Counted from the first letter of the stretch, positions 10,197 through 22,882 are shown. The stretch: DNA of 64,000 nucleotides from Lentibacillus sp. JNUCC-1 (GCF_009741735.1 NZ_WHOH01000001.1:1922001-1986000); one strand, 5' to 3'. Numbers and translations: made by a program. Notes: generated from the sequence alone by a model not told the origin.

Positions 10197-10373
10197 CAAA
10201 TGGCCTCCTTTTCTTGGCAAACGCATAAAAACAGGCGTGTACCGTGTCTTCATATTTTTAATATGAGTTTTTACGGGAAGAATATGCACGTATCACGGGA
10301 AAAAACGTGCTGTTCGTGTTAAAATGGAACGAAGCATGACTACATAGAGGATATTCGGCAGGAGGATTATACA

Positions 10374-11018
10374 TTGAACAGTCGCAAGCTTGTTGGTTTA
10401 TTTTTTAAAACATTATTAATTGGCGGCATAACAGGTCTCATCACAAGCTTTTTTGTCAATACAGATGGTATTTATACAACCTATCTAGATCCGGTTAATG
10501 TCAAAGAATTGATCGGGTTGGTTATTTTTTATACAGGATTTGGATTTTTATCGAGTGTGGTAAGCCAGACGGGATTTTTTGCTTATTTGTTTATTAACCG
10601 CTTCGGACTTGGGTTCTTTAAAGGCATGTGGCCGGCTGTACAGGTTCTCCTAATTGCGTTCGTTGCATTTGATCTTGTTTATTTTCCGTACCAGGAAACT
10701 AAGGGTGAAGTGGCACTTTATTGGTATATCTTAATGAGTGCGGCGATTGTTGGCTATGGGTTGATCATTGCTAAAATTAAGGCCTCGCAAACGAATCAGC
10801 GGGCATTTGTACCAGCGCTGTTTCTTATGGTCGTGATGACTTCTGTAGAATGGGTTCCCGCACTGCGGGCAGAAGGAACAGACTATGCATGGCTGATGAT
10901 CGTTCCTTTATTGGCGTGCAACACCTACCAATTGCTCGTTTTGCACAAATTGACAAGAGATGAACATGGGCAGCCTATTGAAACGAATGGCAAAAATCAA
11001 CAGACAAATAAAAAGTAA
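10374..11018 (+). CDS. kbaA: KinB-pathway activation protein KbaA
   Basis: Integral membrane protein of 214 residues with about six hydrophobic helices. KbaA is needed for KinB to feed the sporulation phosphorelay in B. subtilis. The start is TTG with AGGAGG nine bases upstream. The protein fills the usual length of the family, the C-terminus is hydrophilic (GQPIETNGKNQQTNKK), and position between gerD and pdaB is the conserved one. A strong terminator follows directly after the stop codon. Confidence 0.9.
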   Translation: MNSRKLVGLFFKTLLIGGITGLITSFFVNTDGIYTTYLDPVNVKELIGLVIFYTGFGFLSSVVSQTGFFAYLFINRFGLGFFKGMWPAVQVLLIAFVAFDLVYFPYQETKGEVALYWYILMSAAIVGYGLIIAKIKASQTNQRAFVPALFLMVVMTSVEWVPALRAEGTDYAWLMIVPLLACNTYQLLVLHKLTRDEHGQPIETNGKNQQTNKK

Positions 11019-11053
11019 AACGAACCGCTCCATTGCAATGGAGCGGTTCGTTT
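11017..11053. terminator. Bidirectional terminator between kbaA and pdaB
   Basis: Near-perfect 18-bp stem (AAACGAACCGCTCCATTG and its complement) overlapping the end of both converging genes, with terminal A/T bases. Confidence 0.9.
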
Positions 11054-11817
11054 CATTCAATCATTTCTGACTCTGCATGTGCTTGACTCATCAATTCTGA
11101 TATAGGTACAAATTGAAAGCCTTTCTTCTTCAACCCTGGCAGAATGGCATCGATTGCTTCAGACGTCTGTTTAACGGCATCAGAGGCATGCATCAGGATG
11201 ATGTCCCCATTGCTCGTGTTCTTCATAACCGTATTCACGATTTTTTCTGTGCCTGGATTTTCCCAATCATTTGGGTTCACGTTCCAATGGACAACGTCAT
11301 ACCCCATCTGATCTGTCAACTCAAGAATTTCTTGATCAAACTGGCCATTTGGCGGTCTGAGGAGTGTAATGTCTTCGTATCCAAGCTTCCGGAAGATTTC
11401 TTTCGCGTGACGCAAATCCTTTTGAATCTGCTCTTTTTCCATTTCAAGATAACTTTTATATCGATACCCAAGCATTCCAATCTCATGCTTGCCATCACTA
11501 ATTGACTCCAAAATATCCGGATGTTTCTCTGCCCATTCACCACTTATGAAAAACGTCGCCTGTACTTGATGCTTCTCAAGCAGATCGAGAATATCGTGCA
11601 CCCGTTCCTCACCCCAGCTGATATTAAATGTTAAAGCAATGGCATTCTCATCTGAATCCCCTTTTGAAAGTGCTGCAGGCTGAGCTGTTTGATTAGACAG
11701 GATCGACAAAGTTCCGTTACGTTCAAACCAAATAAACAGCGCTGCAAACAATGCAAAAACAACAATCACTGATATCCGTTTCCATTTATTTAACCTGATG
11801 GTATAAAAGTGATCCAT
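11053..11817 (-). CDS. pdaB: Sporulation polysaccharide deacetylase family protein PdaB
   Basis: 254 residues: a single N-terminal membrane anchor (about 14-32) followed by a NodB/CE4 deacetylase domain (about 58-240). PdaB is a sporulation protein needed to keep spores intact late in development. Visible motifs are LTFNISWGEE (motif 1), RPPNGQFD (motif 3) and ILMHAS (motif 5). Active CE4 enzymes have an H-S/T-x3-H zinc motif; here the matching stretch is IGMLGYRYKSY, without those histidines. Motif 1 carries Asn at a position usually Asp. The domain may therefore have weak or no deacetylase activity, which is known for some family members. Position between kbaA and rrn is conserved in Bacillus. 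Confidence 0.88.
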   Translation of the reverse strand: MDHFYTIRLNKWKRISVIVVFALFAALFIWFERNGTLSILSNQTAQPAALSKGDSDENAIALTFNISWGEERVHDILDLLEKHQVQATFFISGEWAEKHPDILESISDGKHEIGMLGYRYKSYLEMEKEQIQKDLRHAKEIFRKLGYEDITLLRPPNGQFDQEILELTDQMGYDVVHWNVNPNDWENPGTEKIVNTVMKNTSNGDIILMHASDAVKQTSEAIDAILPGLKKKGFQFVPISELMSQAHAESEMIE

Positions 11818-12007
11818 TCATTGTGCCCCCCTCGGCTTGTCCTTATTAAAAACTTATGAAGAGAACAGGTGTAATATGAATTCCTATTGGGATAAGATAT
11901 AAAAATTTCCTTAAGAATGGATAAAGTACTCATTAAATGGGTAGAAGTAAATGTATGTGTAAGGAACAAGGAAATTATATAACGTATTCTCAAAGAGGTG
12001 ATGGAAC

Positions 12008-12214
12008 ATGCTGGGTCTATTAATTAATGAAGATGAACAAAAAGAAATGACATATGTTCTCCAACGTGAACTTGATGAACTGTTATTCGATTTGAACGAT
12101 GAACGAATTGATAGGACTATAAAAGAAGCGATGGAGAAAAGATATCGTGTGTTATTCCAACTATTCAAGCGCGTAGCCCCTGAACAAGAGTGCTTAAGAT
12201 ACATACCTAAGTAA
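12008..12214 (+). CDS. Small acidic/helical protein of unknown function
   Basis: 68 residues (MLGLLINEDEQKEMTYVL...), predicted helical throughout, no membrane segment. An AGAGGTG ribosome site precedes the ATG. Short proteins of this kind are common in Bacillaceae beside rRNA operons, but no function is known to me. It sits just upstream of the rrn promoters and is read in the same direction. Confidence 0.7.
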   Translation: MLGLLINEDEQKEMTYVLQRELDELLFDLNDERIDRTIKEAMEKRYRVLFQLFKRVAPEQECLRYIPK

Positions 12215-12241
12215 TTTCAATCATTTTTTTTAATCAAACTG

Positions 12242-12270
12242 TTGATTTAGCTTTTTTAATATGGTATAGT
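12242..12270 (+). promoter_or_regulatory. rrn promoter P1
   Basis: TTGATT, 17-base spacer, TATAGT, ahead of the 16S gene. AT-rich upstream sequence fits an UP element. Together with P2 it forms the tandem pair typical of Bacillus rrn operons. Confidence 0.75.
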
Positions 12271-12334
12271 ATTTTCTGTTGCCGTTATTGATGTGGCTTT
12301 TGAAAAAAGAAATAAAATTTATTTTCAAAAGTTA

Positions 12335-12363
12335 TTGACAAAAAAACGCAGCCATGATAAATT
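12335..12363 (+). promoter_or_regulatory. rrn promoter P2
   Basis: Consensus -35 TTGACA, 17-base spacer, -10 TAAATT, about 175 bases before the mature 16S. This is the better -35 of the two promoters. Confidence 0.8.
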
Positions 12364-12396
12364 ATATTTCGTCGTCAAAAAACGACATATTATTTG

Positions 12397-12425
12397 CTCC
12401 TTGAAAACTGAACAAACAACGAAGC
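12397..12425 (+). other. 16S processing-stalk, 5' arm
   Basis: The leader segment starting CTCCTTGAAAACTGAACAAA is complementary to 14169-14197 downstream of 16S (ending CAGTTTTGAGGGAG). The pair forms the long stem cut by RNase III to release pre-16S. Confidence 0.75.
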
Positions 12426-12537
12426 AGATGTCTGTAAAACAGATGTCAGAGGTAAGAAGTTTTAAACTTTAAACCCTGAATCAATTTTTTGAGAAGCTAA
12501 GACCGTTCATCGATTGGTGTCGATGAACACCCAAACT

Positions 12538-14114
<1,577 letters not shown>

Positions 14115-14219
14115 CTAGCATAGATGCCCGTCAAACGGCATCACAGCTAAATTAACGGAAAGACATCACTTCGTTTGTTTGTTCAGTTTTGAGGGAGTAA
14201 ATTTCTCATTATATTGAAT

Positions 14220-14296
14220 GGGCCTGTAGCTCAGTTGGTCAGAGCGCACGCCTGATAAGCGTGAGGTCGGTGGTTCAAGTCCTCCCAGGCCCACCA
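14220..14296 (+). tRNA. tRNA-Ile (GAU)
   Basis: 77 bases in the 16S-23S spacer. GGGCCTG acceptor pairs with CAGGCCC, anticodon GAT within CTGATAA, TTC T-loop, and CCA is encoded. Confidence 0.97.
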
Positions 14297-14318
14297 TTCA
14301 ATTATATATATTTCACAT

Positions 14319-14391
14319 GGGGCCTTAGCTCAGCTGGGAGAGCGCCTGCCTTGCACGCAGGAGGTCAGCGGTTCGATCCCGCTAGGCTCCA
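14319..14391 (+). tRNA. tRNA-Ala (UGC)
   Basis: 73 bases. Acceptor GGGGCCT/AGGCTCC, anticodon TGC within CTTGCAC. CCA is not encoded; T-rich sequence follows the discriminator A. Confidence 0.96.
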
Positions 14392-14395
14392 TTTT

Positions 14396-14427
14396 TGTAC
14401 CTTGAAAACCAAATAAGAGCAATCAAG
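14396..14427 (+). other. 23S processing-stalk, 5' arm
   Basis: The segment containing TTGAAAACCAAATAAGAG is complementary to 17411-17442 (TCTTATTTGATTTTCAGGG), forming the stem that brackets pre-23S. Confidence 0.7.
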
Positions 14428-14471
14428 ACATCAAATAAATCGTATGTTTATTCATTGAAATAAAACACGCC

Positions 14472-17392
<2,921 letters not shown>

Positions 17393-17455
17393 CGTAAAGT
17401 ACGATGATGACTTGACCTCTTATTTGATTTTCAGGGTACAAATTTAAAAAAGAAC

Positions 17456-17483
17456 TTGCATTTTTCGATTAAAATGCTATAAT
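17456..17483 (+). promoter_or_regulatory. Candidate internal rrn promoter upstream of 5S
   Basis: TTGCAT, 16-base spacer and a perfect TATAAT lie in the 23S-5S spacer, about 28 bases before 5S. It could drive 5S, tRNA-Asn and tRNA-Thr apart from P1/P2. Confidence 0.6.
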
Positions 17484-17510
17484 AGTTCTTGTCCTTAAAA
17501 CAGCATAAAG

Positions 17511-17628
17511 GTCTGGTGGCAATAGCGAAGAGGTCACACCTGTTCCCATGCCGAACACAGCAGTTAAGCTCTTCTGCGCCGATGGTAGTTGGGGCATCGC
17601 CCCTGCAAGAGTAGGTCGCCGCCAGGCA
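17511..17628 (+). rRNA. rrf: 5S ribosomal RNA
   Basis: About 118 bases, with helix I GTCTGGTGGC pairing to GCCGCCAGGC, and the conserved GAAGAGGTCACACC and CCGAACACAG segments. Confidence 0.95.
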
Positions 17629-17730
17629 AACTATGTTTTTAAAACCTCTAAACAGTTTGTTAATACTCAGTGATATTTATATATCATTGGGTTTATTAAT
17701 ATCTGAGAGTACATATACAACTCCATTTAA

Positions 17731-17805
17731 TCCACAGTAGCTCAGTGGTAGAGCAATCGGCTGTTAACCGATCGGTCGCAGGTTCGAATCCTGCCTGTGG
17801 AGCCA
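17731..17805 (+). tRNA. tRNA-Asn (GUU)
   Basis: 75 bases. Acceptor TCCACAG/CTGTGGA, anticodon GTT within CTGTTAA, encoded CCA. Part of the rrn transcript. Confidence 0.96.
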
Positions 17806-17817
17806 AAAACTTCATAT

Positions 17818-17890
17818 GCTTCCATAGCTCAGCAGGTAGAGCGCTTCCATGGTAAGGAAGAGGTCGCCAGTTCAAATCTGGCTGGAAGCT
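17818..17890 (+). tRNA. tRNA-Thr (GGU), island integration target
   Basis: 73 bases. Acceptor GCTTCCA/TGGAAGC, anticodon GGT in loop ATGGTAA, no encoded CCA. Its 3' 42 bases are the attachment core of the adjoining island. The T-loop here reads TTCAAATC, while the distal copy reads TTCGAATC. So the 3' half now present was probably supplied by the island and differs by one base from the original. Confidence 0.95.
17849..17890 (+). repeat. Left attachment repeat (att), 3' part of tRNA-Thr
   Basis: A 42-base segment from the anticodon loop to the discriminator base of tRNA-Thr. It recurs at 53291-53332 with 41/42 identity. The integrase gene begins about 100 bases further on, the usual arrangement for tRNA-targeting integrases. 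Confidence 0.88.
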
Positions 17891-17895
17891 CTACG

Positions 17896-17930
17896 GCGTA
17901 TCCCTTGGGCAATAAGGGATACGCTTTATT
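17896..17930 (+). terminator. Terminator after tRNA-Thr, supplied by the island
   Basis: Stem GCGTATCCCTT / AAGGGATACGC followed by TTTATTTATT, 5 bases after tRNA-Thr. It replaces the native rrn terminator now found at 53350, so transcription of rRNA still stops before the integrase region. Confidence 0.85.
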
Positions 17931-17986
17931 TATTGCATGTATATAAAAGGCAAGTATTTGGTTCGAGTGACGGAACGAGTGACGAA

Positions 17987-19138
17987 CTAGAATAAAACGT
18001 TGAAAACGTCACTGGCCTTTTGTTCATCCTCTGTTGTGATATGTGAATACATATTTAACGTTGTCCTAATATCTTTATGTCCTAATCTTTTTTGCACGAT
18101 TTTCATGTTGACACCTTCGCTTAAAATTAAAGATGCAGACGAATGTCTTAAATCATGGAATCGAATACGTTTGATTTTATCTTGATTACGATTCATGAAT
18201 CTGCCCCACAGTTGAGTTACAGAGTCTGGTCGAAAAGGTTTGCCATGTACATCGCTGAATAAAAGGAAGACTTTCTTCTTATTTTGGTCCTCAAAGCCTG
18301 TCCATAAAGTTCCCATATCCTTTTTTAATTGTAATTTCTTTTTATGATAAGCTTGTAATTCCTCCATGAATTTATCAGGAAGTATGATGATTCTAGCATC
18401 TTTACCTTTCGTTTCCTTTAATACAATCCCTTTTGACTTAGTGCATTGTAGAGAGCGTTTTACAGTTATTGTATTGCTTTCAAAATCAATTGAGTCATCA
18501 GCTATTCCAAGTACTTCTCCACGTCTTAAACCACCGTATAAAGCGCATTTTGCCATTAGTTGATGATGCTCGGGCTGGTCTTCTAGCAGCTTAAAAAGTT
18601 CTTTTAATTCATGTTTATTGTAGAAGTCCTTATGTTGCTTCTTTTGCGTTTTAGGTTTAGAAACGTCCTCCATGGGATTCTCTTCTTTGTCAATATATTT
18701 CCATACGATCGCATGCTTAAATAAGGATTGCAATACCTTATGTTTCGTTTCCAATGATCCTCTGCCAGCTTTTCTTTCCTCAGTATAGAATTCAATAATG
18801 TGTAAAGGTTTGATAGCCTTTATTTTTTTCTTTTTAAAATACCTCTTTATCTGCTTTAAAGAAATATCATAACTTTCAAGTGTTGCCATATCTAATTCCG
18901 TTTGTGCGTAGTTTGTTCTCCATCTATCTATAAAGGCTGGCATGTATGGATTATCAATAGATAAATGAGAGTTCTCCATGATTTCTTGCTCAAATTTACT
19001 TAAAAGTCTTCTTGCCTCCCTTTTCCCACTTGCTTGAATAACCTTTGTCCGTCTGTTTCTCGAACCATCAGGATTTGATTCTAATTCCACGAACAATTTG
19101 TATTTTTTGTTTGGTATTAATTCGACGAATGAAGCCAT
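17987..19138 (-). CDS. int: Tyrosine-type site-specific integrase
   Basis: 383 residues: an N-terminal arm-binding region (NKKYKLFVELE...), a SAM-like core-binding domain (about 65-165), and the catalytic domain. Catalytic residues visible: Arg in GGLRRGEVLG, HDLRHSSAS (His-x-x-Arg), LGHKDIRTT and the Tyr in LNMYSHI. Recombines attP and attB, here the 3' end of tRNA-Thr about 100 bases away. It reads toward the tRNA, typical of Gram-positive temperate phages and related islands. Looks intact, so excision may still be possible if the Xis-like protein works. Confidence 0.95.
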   Translation of the reverse strand: MASFVELIPNKKYKLFVELESNPDGSRNRRTKVIQASGKREARRLLSKFEQEIMENSHLSIDNPYMPAFIDRWRTNYAQTELDMATLESYDISLKQIKRYFKKKKIKAIKPLHIIEFYTEERKAGRGSLETKHKVLQSLFKHAIVWKYIDKEENPMEDVSKPKTQKKQHKDFYNKHELKELFKLLEDQPEHHQLMAKCALYGGLRRGEVLGIADDSIDFESNTITVKRSLQCTKSKGIVLKETKGKDARIIILPDKFMEELQAYHKKKLQLKKDMGTLWTGFEDQNKKKVFLLFSDVHGKPFRPDSVTQLWGRFMNRNQDKIKRIRFHDLRHSSASLILSEGVNMKIVQKRLGHKDIRTTLNMYSHITTEDEQKASDVFNVLF

Positions 19139-19335
19139 TGTTGATTCTCCTTTTCACTTGAAATGGTTATTTTGCACTTTTGTGCGTCATTAAGCTCGGT
19201 CATCTGGTTCAAGTAATTAATGAGTTCAAACCACATCTTTTGTTGTTCGTCGTTCTTATTTAGAAAGACATTTACCTCTCCATTTAATGTATTAACTTCG
19301 CTGTGTCCTTCTAAAAAGTATACATGAACTTCCAA
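19117..19335 (-). CDS. Small island protein upstream of integrase, unknown function
   Basis: 72 residues from a TTG start, with GGAGGTG five to six bases upstream. The 3' end overlaps the integrase start by 22 bases, which suggests translational coupling. No recognised domain. It has mixed charge, a WFELINYLNQM segment and no membrane helix. Confidence 0.6.
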   Translation of the reverse strand: MEVHVYFLEGHSEVNTLNGEVNVFLNKNDEQQKMWFELINYLNQMTELNDAQKCKITISSEKENQQWLHSSN

Positions 19336-19457
19336 AAGAGCACCTCCAATTACCGCTATTTTTTTTTTATTATATACTTCCTATCATATAATGCAAACAC
19401 ATGTTCTGTTTTGTGTTAAAAATAAATCTCTAGTTCAACTAGAGATCGTAACTAATT

Positions 19458-19817
19458 TTATTTTCTGTCAGGATCGCTTTTAATTATTTCCCACATTCTA
19501 CGTAATTTCTTTAAGTCCTCTTCGTCAGATTGAGGCAACTCTGTGTACCATCTTTCTAAGTCAGGGTCTGTTATTGCCTTGAAAAACTCTTTCTCATCTT
19601 TTCTATCTATAGGTGTAGGGTTATCTGTTCTTCCAAGAAGGTAATCAATACTAACTTCATAATAATCGGCAAGAGATTGTAAAATATCATAATCGGGTGT
19701 TCGCGTCTTTTTTTCATATGCTGTATAAGCAGGTCTTGAAACACCAATAATTTTGGATATTTGCTCTTGCGTCAAGTTTTTTTGCTTTCTTAAATAAATC
19801 AGCCTTTTACTTAGCAT
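19458..19817 (-). CDS. Xre-family phage repressor (CI-like)
   Basis: 119 residues. The start at 19817 is chosen for its TAGGAGGAG ribosome site; the in-frame upstream ATG would run through the operator region. The HTH_3 domain (residues ~5-60, QEQISKIIGVSRPAYTAYE) is followed by VSIDYLLGRTDNP, typical of lysogeny repressors, then a short acidic tail. It has no peptidase domain, so induction must differ from lambda CI. It is divergent from the Xre gene at 19973, with several dyad operators between them. It probably keeps the phage-derived genes silent. Confidence 0.88.
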   Translation of the reverse strand: MLSKRLIYLRKQKNLTQEQISKIIGVSRPAYTAYEKKTRTPDYDILQSLADYYEVSIDYLLGRTDNPTPIDRKDEKEFFKAITDPDLERWYTELPQSDEEDLKKLRRMWEIIKSDPDRK

Positions 19818-19845
19818 TGTTCTCCTCCTAGTAAGTTCATTATAC

Positions 19846-19955
19846 TGTAACGTTTCGTTACAATAAAGGTAATGTAACAAAACGAAACAAAAAAGTATTT
19901 TTACCCTTGACTATGTAACAAAATGATACTATTATAAATGTAACGAATTGTTACA
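19846..19955. promoter_or_regulatory. Operator array of the divergent Xre switch
   Basis: Two perfect 17-bp dyads of the form TGTAAC-N5-GTTACA lie at 19846-19862 and 19939-19955. Two imperfect copies start at 19873 and 19914, sharing the TGTAAC half. They occupy the gap between the divergent repressor and Xre genes. The third lies inside the rightward promoter spacer and the fourth just after its -10. This is the layout of a lysogeny switch. Confidence 0.85.
19907..19935 (+). promoter_or_regulatory. Rightward early promoter of phage module
   Basis: TTGACT, 17-base spacer, TATTAT. The spacer contains an operator half-site (TGTAAC), so repressor binding would block polymerase. Confidence 0.75.
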
Positions 19956-19972
19956 TGTGGGAGGTGGTATAT

Positions 19973-20200
19973 GTGGAAACAAAAAGAACATGGCTCAAAC
20001 AATATAGGCATTTAAAGGGATACAACCAGGATCAGGTTGCCCGACAAGTTGACATTAAAAGATCGTATTATAATATGATCGAAAATGGAAAAAGAAATCC
20101 AAGCACAAAAGTAGCGAAGAATATAGCAGATTATCTTCAATTTGATTGGACTATTTTTTTTGAACACGAATGTAACGATGTGAAACAAAATGTTCTTTAG
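19973..20200 (+). CDS. Xre-family Cro-like regulator
   Basis: 75 residues from a GTG at 19973, placed after a GGGAGGTGG ribosome site. The earlier in-frame ATG at 19955 overlaps the last operator. It is a single HTH_3 domain (NQDQVARQVDIKRSYYNMIE) with no C-terminal domain, the size and position of a Cro-type protein. It probably binds the same TGTAAC dyads and opposes the CI-like repressor. Confidence 0.82.
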   Translation: METKRTWLKQYRHLKGYNQDQVARQVDIKRSYYNMIENGKRNPSTKVAKNIADYLQFDWTIFFEHECNDVKQNVL

Positions 20201-20235
20201 AAGATGAGGTACAAACACAGAAGGAGGTAATATAA

Positions 20236-20460
20236 ATGCAAACTGTAGAAAGAGAAACTAAAGTTCGAGTAGTTAGAGGAGCGAAAAGCTTATCACGCTA
20301 TTTACTTAATGAAATTGGTATAGAGATGTCGGAGGCAACAATATATCGGTTAATCAAACAAGAAAACATTCCATTTAACCGCCCAAGTGCCGGCATTCTA
20401 TTATTTAATCTGAATGCAATTGATGAGTGGTTATTACATGAAGACTATGGATCTATTTAA
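20236..20460 (+). CDS. Excisionase-like / helix-turn-helix DNA-binding protein
   Basis: 74 residues. The core SEATIYRLIKQENIPFNRP followed by a short wing and AIDEWLLHE resembles MerR-like/Xis winged helices (HTH_17 type). Good AAGGAGG site before the ATG. Position between the cro-like gene and the replication genes fits an early phage regulator or excisionase. Which of these cannot be decided from sequence. Confidence 0.65.
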   Translation: MQTVERETKVRVVRGAKSLSRYLLNEIGIEMSEATIYRLIKQENIPFNRPSAGILLFNLNAIDEWLLHEDYGSI

Positions 20461-20475
20461 TTAGGGGGTGTTGAA

Positions 20476-21279
20476 GTGAGCAATATTAAATGGATTAAGT
20501 TAAGCACCGCCATGTTCGATGATGAGAAAATAAGACTGATAGAAAAGCTTCCAGAAGCTGATACCATTCTTATCATTTGGATTAAGTTGCTTTCACAAGC
20601 TGGGAGAACAAATGCCAACGGTTATATTTATTTGAACGAAAATGTCCCTTATACGGAGGAAATGCTTGCTACTATATTCGATAGGTCACTCAATACAGTG
20701 AGACTTGCCTTAAAAACGTTAAGAGAGTTCGGGATGATCTTTATTGATGATGATTCCTTTATCCGGATATCAAACTGGGAAAAGCATCAAAATGTTGAAG
20801 GAATGGACCGTGTAAGAAAGCTGAATGCAGAGCGTAATAAAAGATATCGTGAAAGAAAGAAGCAGCAACTAATAGAAGATAAACCCGAGGACGTTAGCGT
20901 GACGTCACGTGACGGTACAGAAGAAGAACTAGATAAAGAACAAGATATAGAAATAGAAAAAGAACAAGAAAAAGATGTAGCGAAGATTGTTCAGTTTTGG
21001 GATGAAAACGGATTTGGTGTGAATAATATTCATGCAAAAAAACAGTTGTTGTTGTGGTTGGATGATTCTTCTTTTAAAGATCCTGGCGAAATCATTTTAA
21101 AAGCATTAAATATTGCTTGTGAAAATGATGCTAGACGACTTAAATATGCGGAAGGCATCTTAAAGAATTGGGAAAAGGAATCTTTACTAACCGTTGAAGA
21201 AATCGACCAGAATCACAAAACCCGAAATAAACAAGTTGTAAGTCAAATAGAGTACGATCCGAATAGAGATAGATTTTAG
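20476..21279 (+). CDS. Phage replisome organiser / DnaD-like replication initiator
   Basis: 267 residues from a GTG start after a GGGGG-type site. The N-terminal ~110 residues form the winged-helix phage replisome organiser domain (IKWIKLSTAMFDDEKIRLIE). A charged linker (RNKRYRERKKQQ) and a DnaD-like C-terminal domain (about 165-250) follow. Such proteins bind the phage origin and recruit the loader encoded next. The linker DNA includes the palindrome GTGACGTCACGTGAC, which could mark an internal origin, though that is a guess. The next gene starts 12 bases downstream. Confidence 0.85.
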   Translation: MSNIKWIKLSTAMFDDEKIRLIEKLPEADTILIIWIKLLSQAGRTNANGYIYLNENVPYTEEMLATIFDRSLNTVRLALKTLREFGMIFIDDDSFIRISNWEKHQNVEGMDRVRKLNAERNKRYRERKKQQLIEDKPEDVSVTSRDGTEEELDKEQDIEIEKEQEKDVAKIVQFWDENGFGVNNIHAKKQLLLWLDDSSFKDPGEIILKALNIACENDARRLKYAEGILKNWEKESLLTVEEIDQNHKTRNKQVVSQIEYDPNRDRF

Positions 21280-21291
21280 GAGGTGCTATCG

Positions 21292-22086
21292 ATGGAAGCA
21301 GCTGGATCACTTCTTAAAAAGTCATTCCCTTTTAAAGAATGTCATGAAAAAGAATGTGAGCAATGTGGAAGTCTGTACAAATTATATGAAACACCTAAAG
21401 GCGTTCTTGGAGCATGTAAACATTGTATGGACCATCAACTATTAAAGGAGCTAAACGTGCCAACAAAAGAAGAAAGAGAAAGGCTAAAAGAAAAGCGGTT
21501 TATTGCAACTTTTGAACGAGTTACACACGATTTGAAGGAAGCAACGATTGATTCCTATATACCGACAGAAACATCACAGTCGAAAGCAAAAGAAGTAGCC
21601 AGACAATATGTCAAAACCTTTGATGGTGTTCATTCACTTCTGTTTAGCGGAAGTTGTGGCCTCGGAAAAAGCCATTTATCTTTTGCAATTACTAAAGAGC
21701 TGCGGCAAAAAGGTTATAAAACGCTCTATATAAAGGTCACTGATCTATTTGATTTTATCAAAAACACGTACAAACCTAATTCAAATTTAGATGAGATGCA
21801 GATCTTCAAAATGGCAGACGAGTTAGACTTGTTGGTGCTTGATGATATTGGTTCTGAATATGTAAAGGCAAACGAATATGGACATGAAAGCTGGGCATCT
21901 GATGTGTTGTATAAAATATTCGATATGCGACTCAATAAATCGGTTATTTGCTCAACGAATTACTCTGAAAAAATGCTTACTGAGAAATATGGAAATCACG
22001 GAGGCCGTATTATTGATCGGATGATGGACCTGACAAAAGCCGTACGCCTTGAAGGAGAAAGTTACAGACGAAAGGAGAGGTTTTAA
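21292..22086 (+). CDS. DnaC-like helicase-loader ATPase
   Basis: 264 residues; the start ATG at 21292 follows TTAGGAGGTG. An N-terminal zinc-finger-like Cys cluster (CHEKECEQCG ... CKHC) precedes an AAA+ IstB/DnaC domain with Walker A GSCGLGKSH near residue 125, Walker B LLVLDDIG near 185, and sensor CSTNYS. It loads the replicative helicase at the phage origin with the preceding initiator. Intact. Confidence 0.9.
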   Translation: MEAAGSLLKKSFPFKECHEKECEQCGSLYKLYETPKGVLGACKHCMDHQLLKELNVPTKEERERLKEKRFIATFERVTHDLKEATIDSYIPTETSQSKAKEVARQYVKTFDGVHSLLFSGSCGLGKSHLSFAITKELRQKGYKTLYIKVTDLFDFIKNTYKPNSNLDEMQIFKMADELDLLVLDDIGSEYVKANEYGHESWASDVLYKIFDMRLNKSVICSTNYSEKMLTEKYGNHGGRIIDRMMDLTKAVRLEGESYRRKERF

Positions 22087-22233
22087 ATGTGGGAAGGAAT
22101 GAAAAGTGTAATGGTATTTGACTCAAAGGATAGTCAAGAAGAAACCGAACGTAAATGGATTGAATGGAACCGGCATAAAAGCGCCGTTGGTGACAAATAT
22201 GTACCAACGGCAGAGGAAACTAAAAAAGATTAA
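22087..22233 (+). CDS. Short phage ORF, unknown function
   Basis: 48 residues (MWEGMKSVMVFDSKD...TAEETKKD). It starts directly after the stop of the loader gene, with the GGAGAGG site inside that gene's end. Highly charged. Its coupling to the loader gene and fair codon use support it as real, but no family is recognised. Confidence 0.5.
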   Translation: MWEGMKSVMVFDSKDSQEETERKWIEWNRHKSAVGDKYVPTAEETKKD

Positions 22234-22364
22234 TAGAAGGCGAACGTCATGGTAAAAGATATGCCTAGTATCTTCTGACGTTCCCAACACATGCTTAGAT
22301 ATTATACCATTCATTGACGGATAGTTAAATAAAGGGTATGCGATTTAATTGGGGAGGCTTTATT

Positions 22365-22598
22365 TTGCGAGCTGTAAACAATACTGATAAAAAGGAAATT
22401 CAAATACAGGCAAGTTATTCAGAAGCACATTTTATTGGTGAAGCTCTTTCATCCCATCGGTTTCTTGTGCAGCGACTTTATGGGATGAATAGCGAAGAGG
22501 AAAAATATATCGATGAACTGTTGTATGCAATTAGAAATCCATCAGTTAAAAAGAGAAGGCATGAGAGCGAGAAAGATAGCTTAGAAATGGAAATTTGA
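22365..22598 (+). CDS. Small phage protein, unknown function
   Basis: 77 residues from a TTG start seven bases after GGGGAGG; the longer frame from 22338 lacks a ribosome site. It is soluble, with a helical C-terminal half rich in Lys/Glu. It overlaps no other gene and precedes another small ORF. Function unknown. Confidence 0.55.
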   Translation: MRAVNNTDKKEIQIQASYSEAHFIGEALSSHRFLVQRLYGMNSEEEKYIDELLYAIRNPSVKKRRHESEKDSLEMEI

Positions 22599-22618
22599 AG
22601 TATGGAGGGGGGAACAAC

Positions 22619-22882
22619 ATGCTTGATGTGAATACGCAAATGCATGTTTATGAATACCTTGGAATAGAAAATGATCCTCTTTATAACAAAATAGCCGAAT
22701 TAGAGGTCAATCAGTCTATCCAGATTCCTGAAACAAACATGCAAATAACAAAAAATAGATTTGGGATGTATGAAATTGTATCAACTGAACAGCACGAATG
22801 TTATTCATCGGCTCAATCTTTATATGAACAGATTAATGCTTTACTGAATGCCCTTCCCTTGGGAGGTTGTGAAAGAATTTAA
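22619..22882 (+). CDS. Small phage protein, unknown function
   Basis: 87 residues from an ATG after GGAGGGGGG. Contains a probable beta-hairpin with IQIPETNMQITKNRFGMYEI and a C-terminal helix. No recognised family. It sits in the early-to-late transition region just before the ArpU-like gene. Confidence 0.55.
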   Translation: MLDVNTQMHVYEYLGIENDPLYNKIAELEVNQSIQIPETNMQITKNRFGMYEIVSTEQHECYSSAQSLYEQINALLNALPLGGCERI

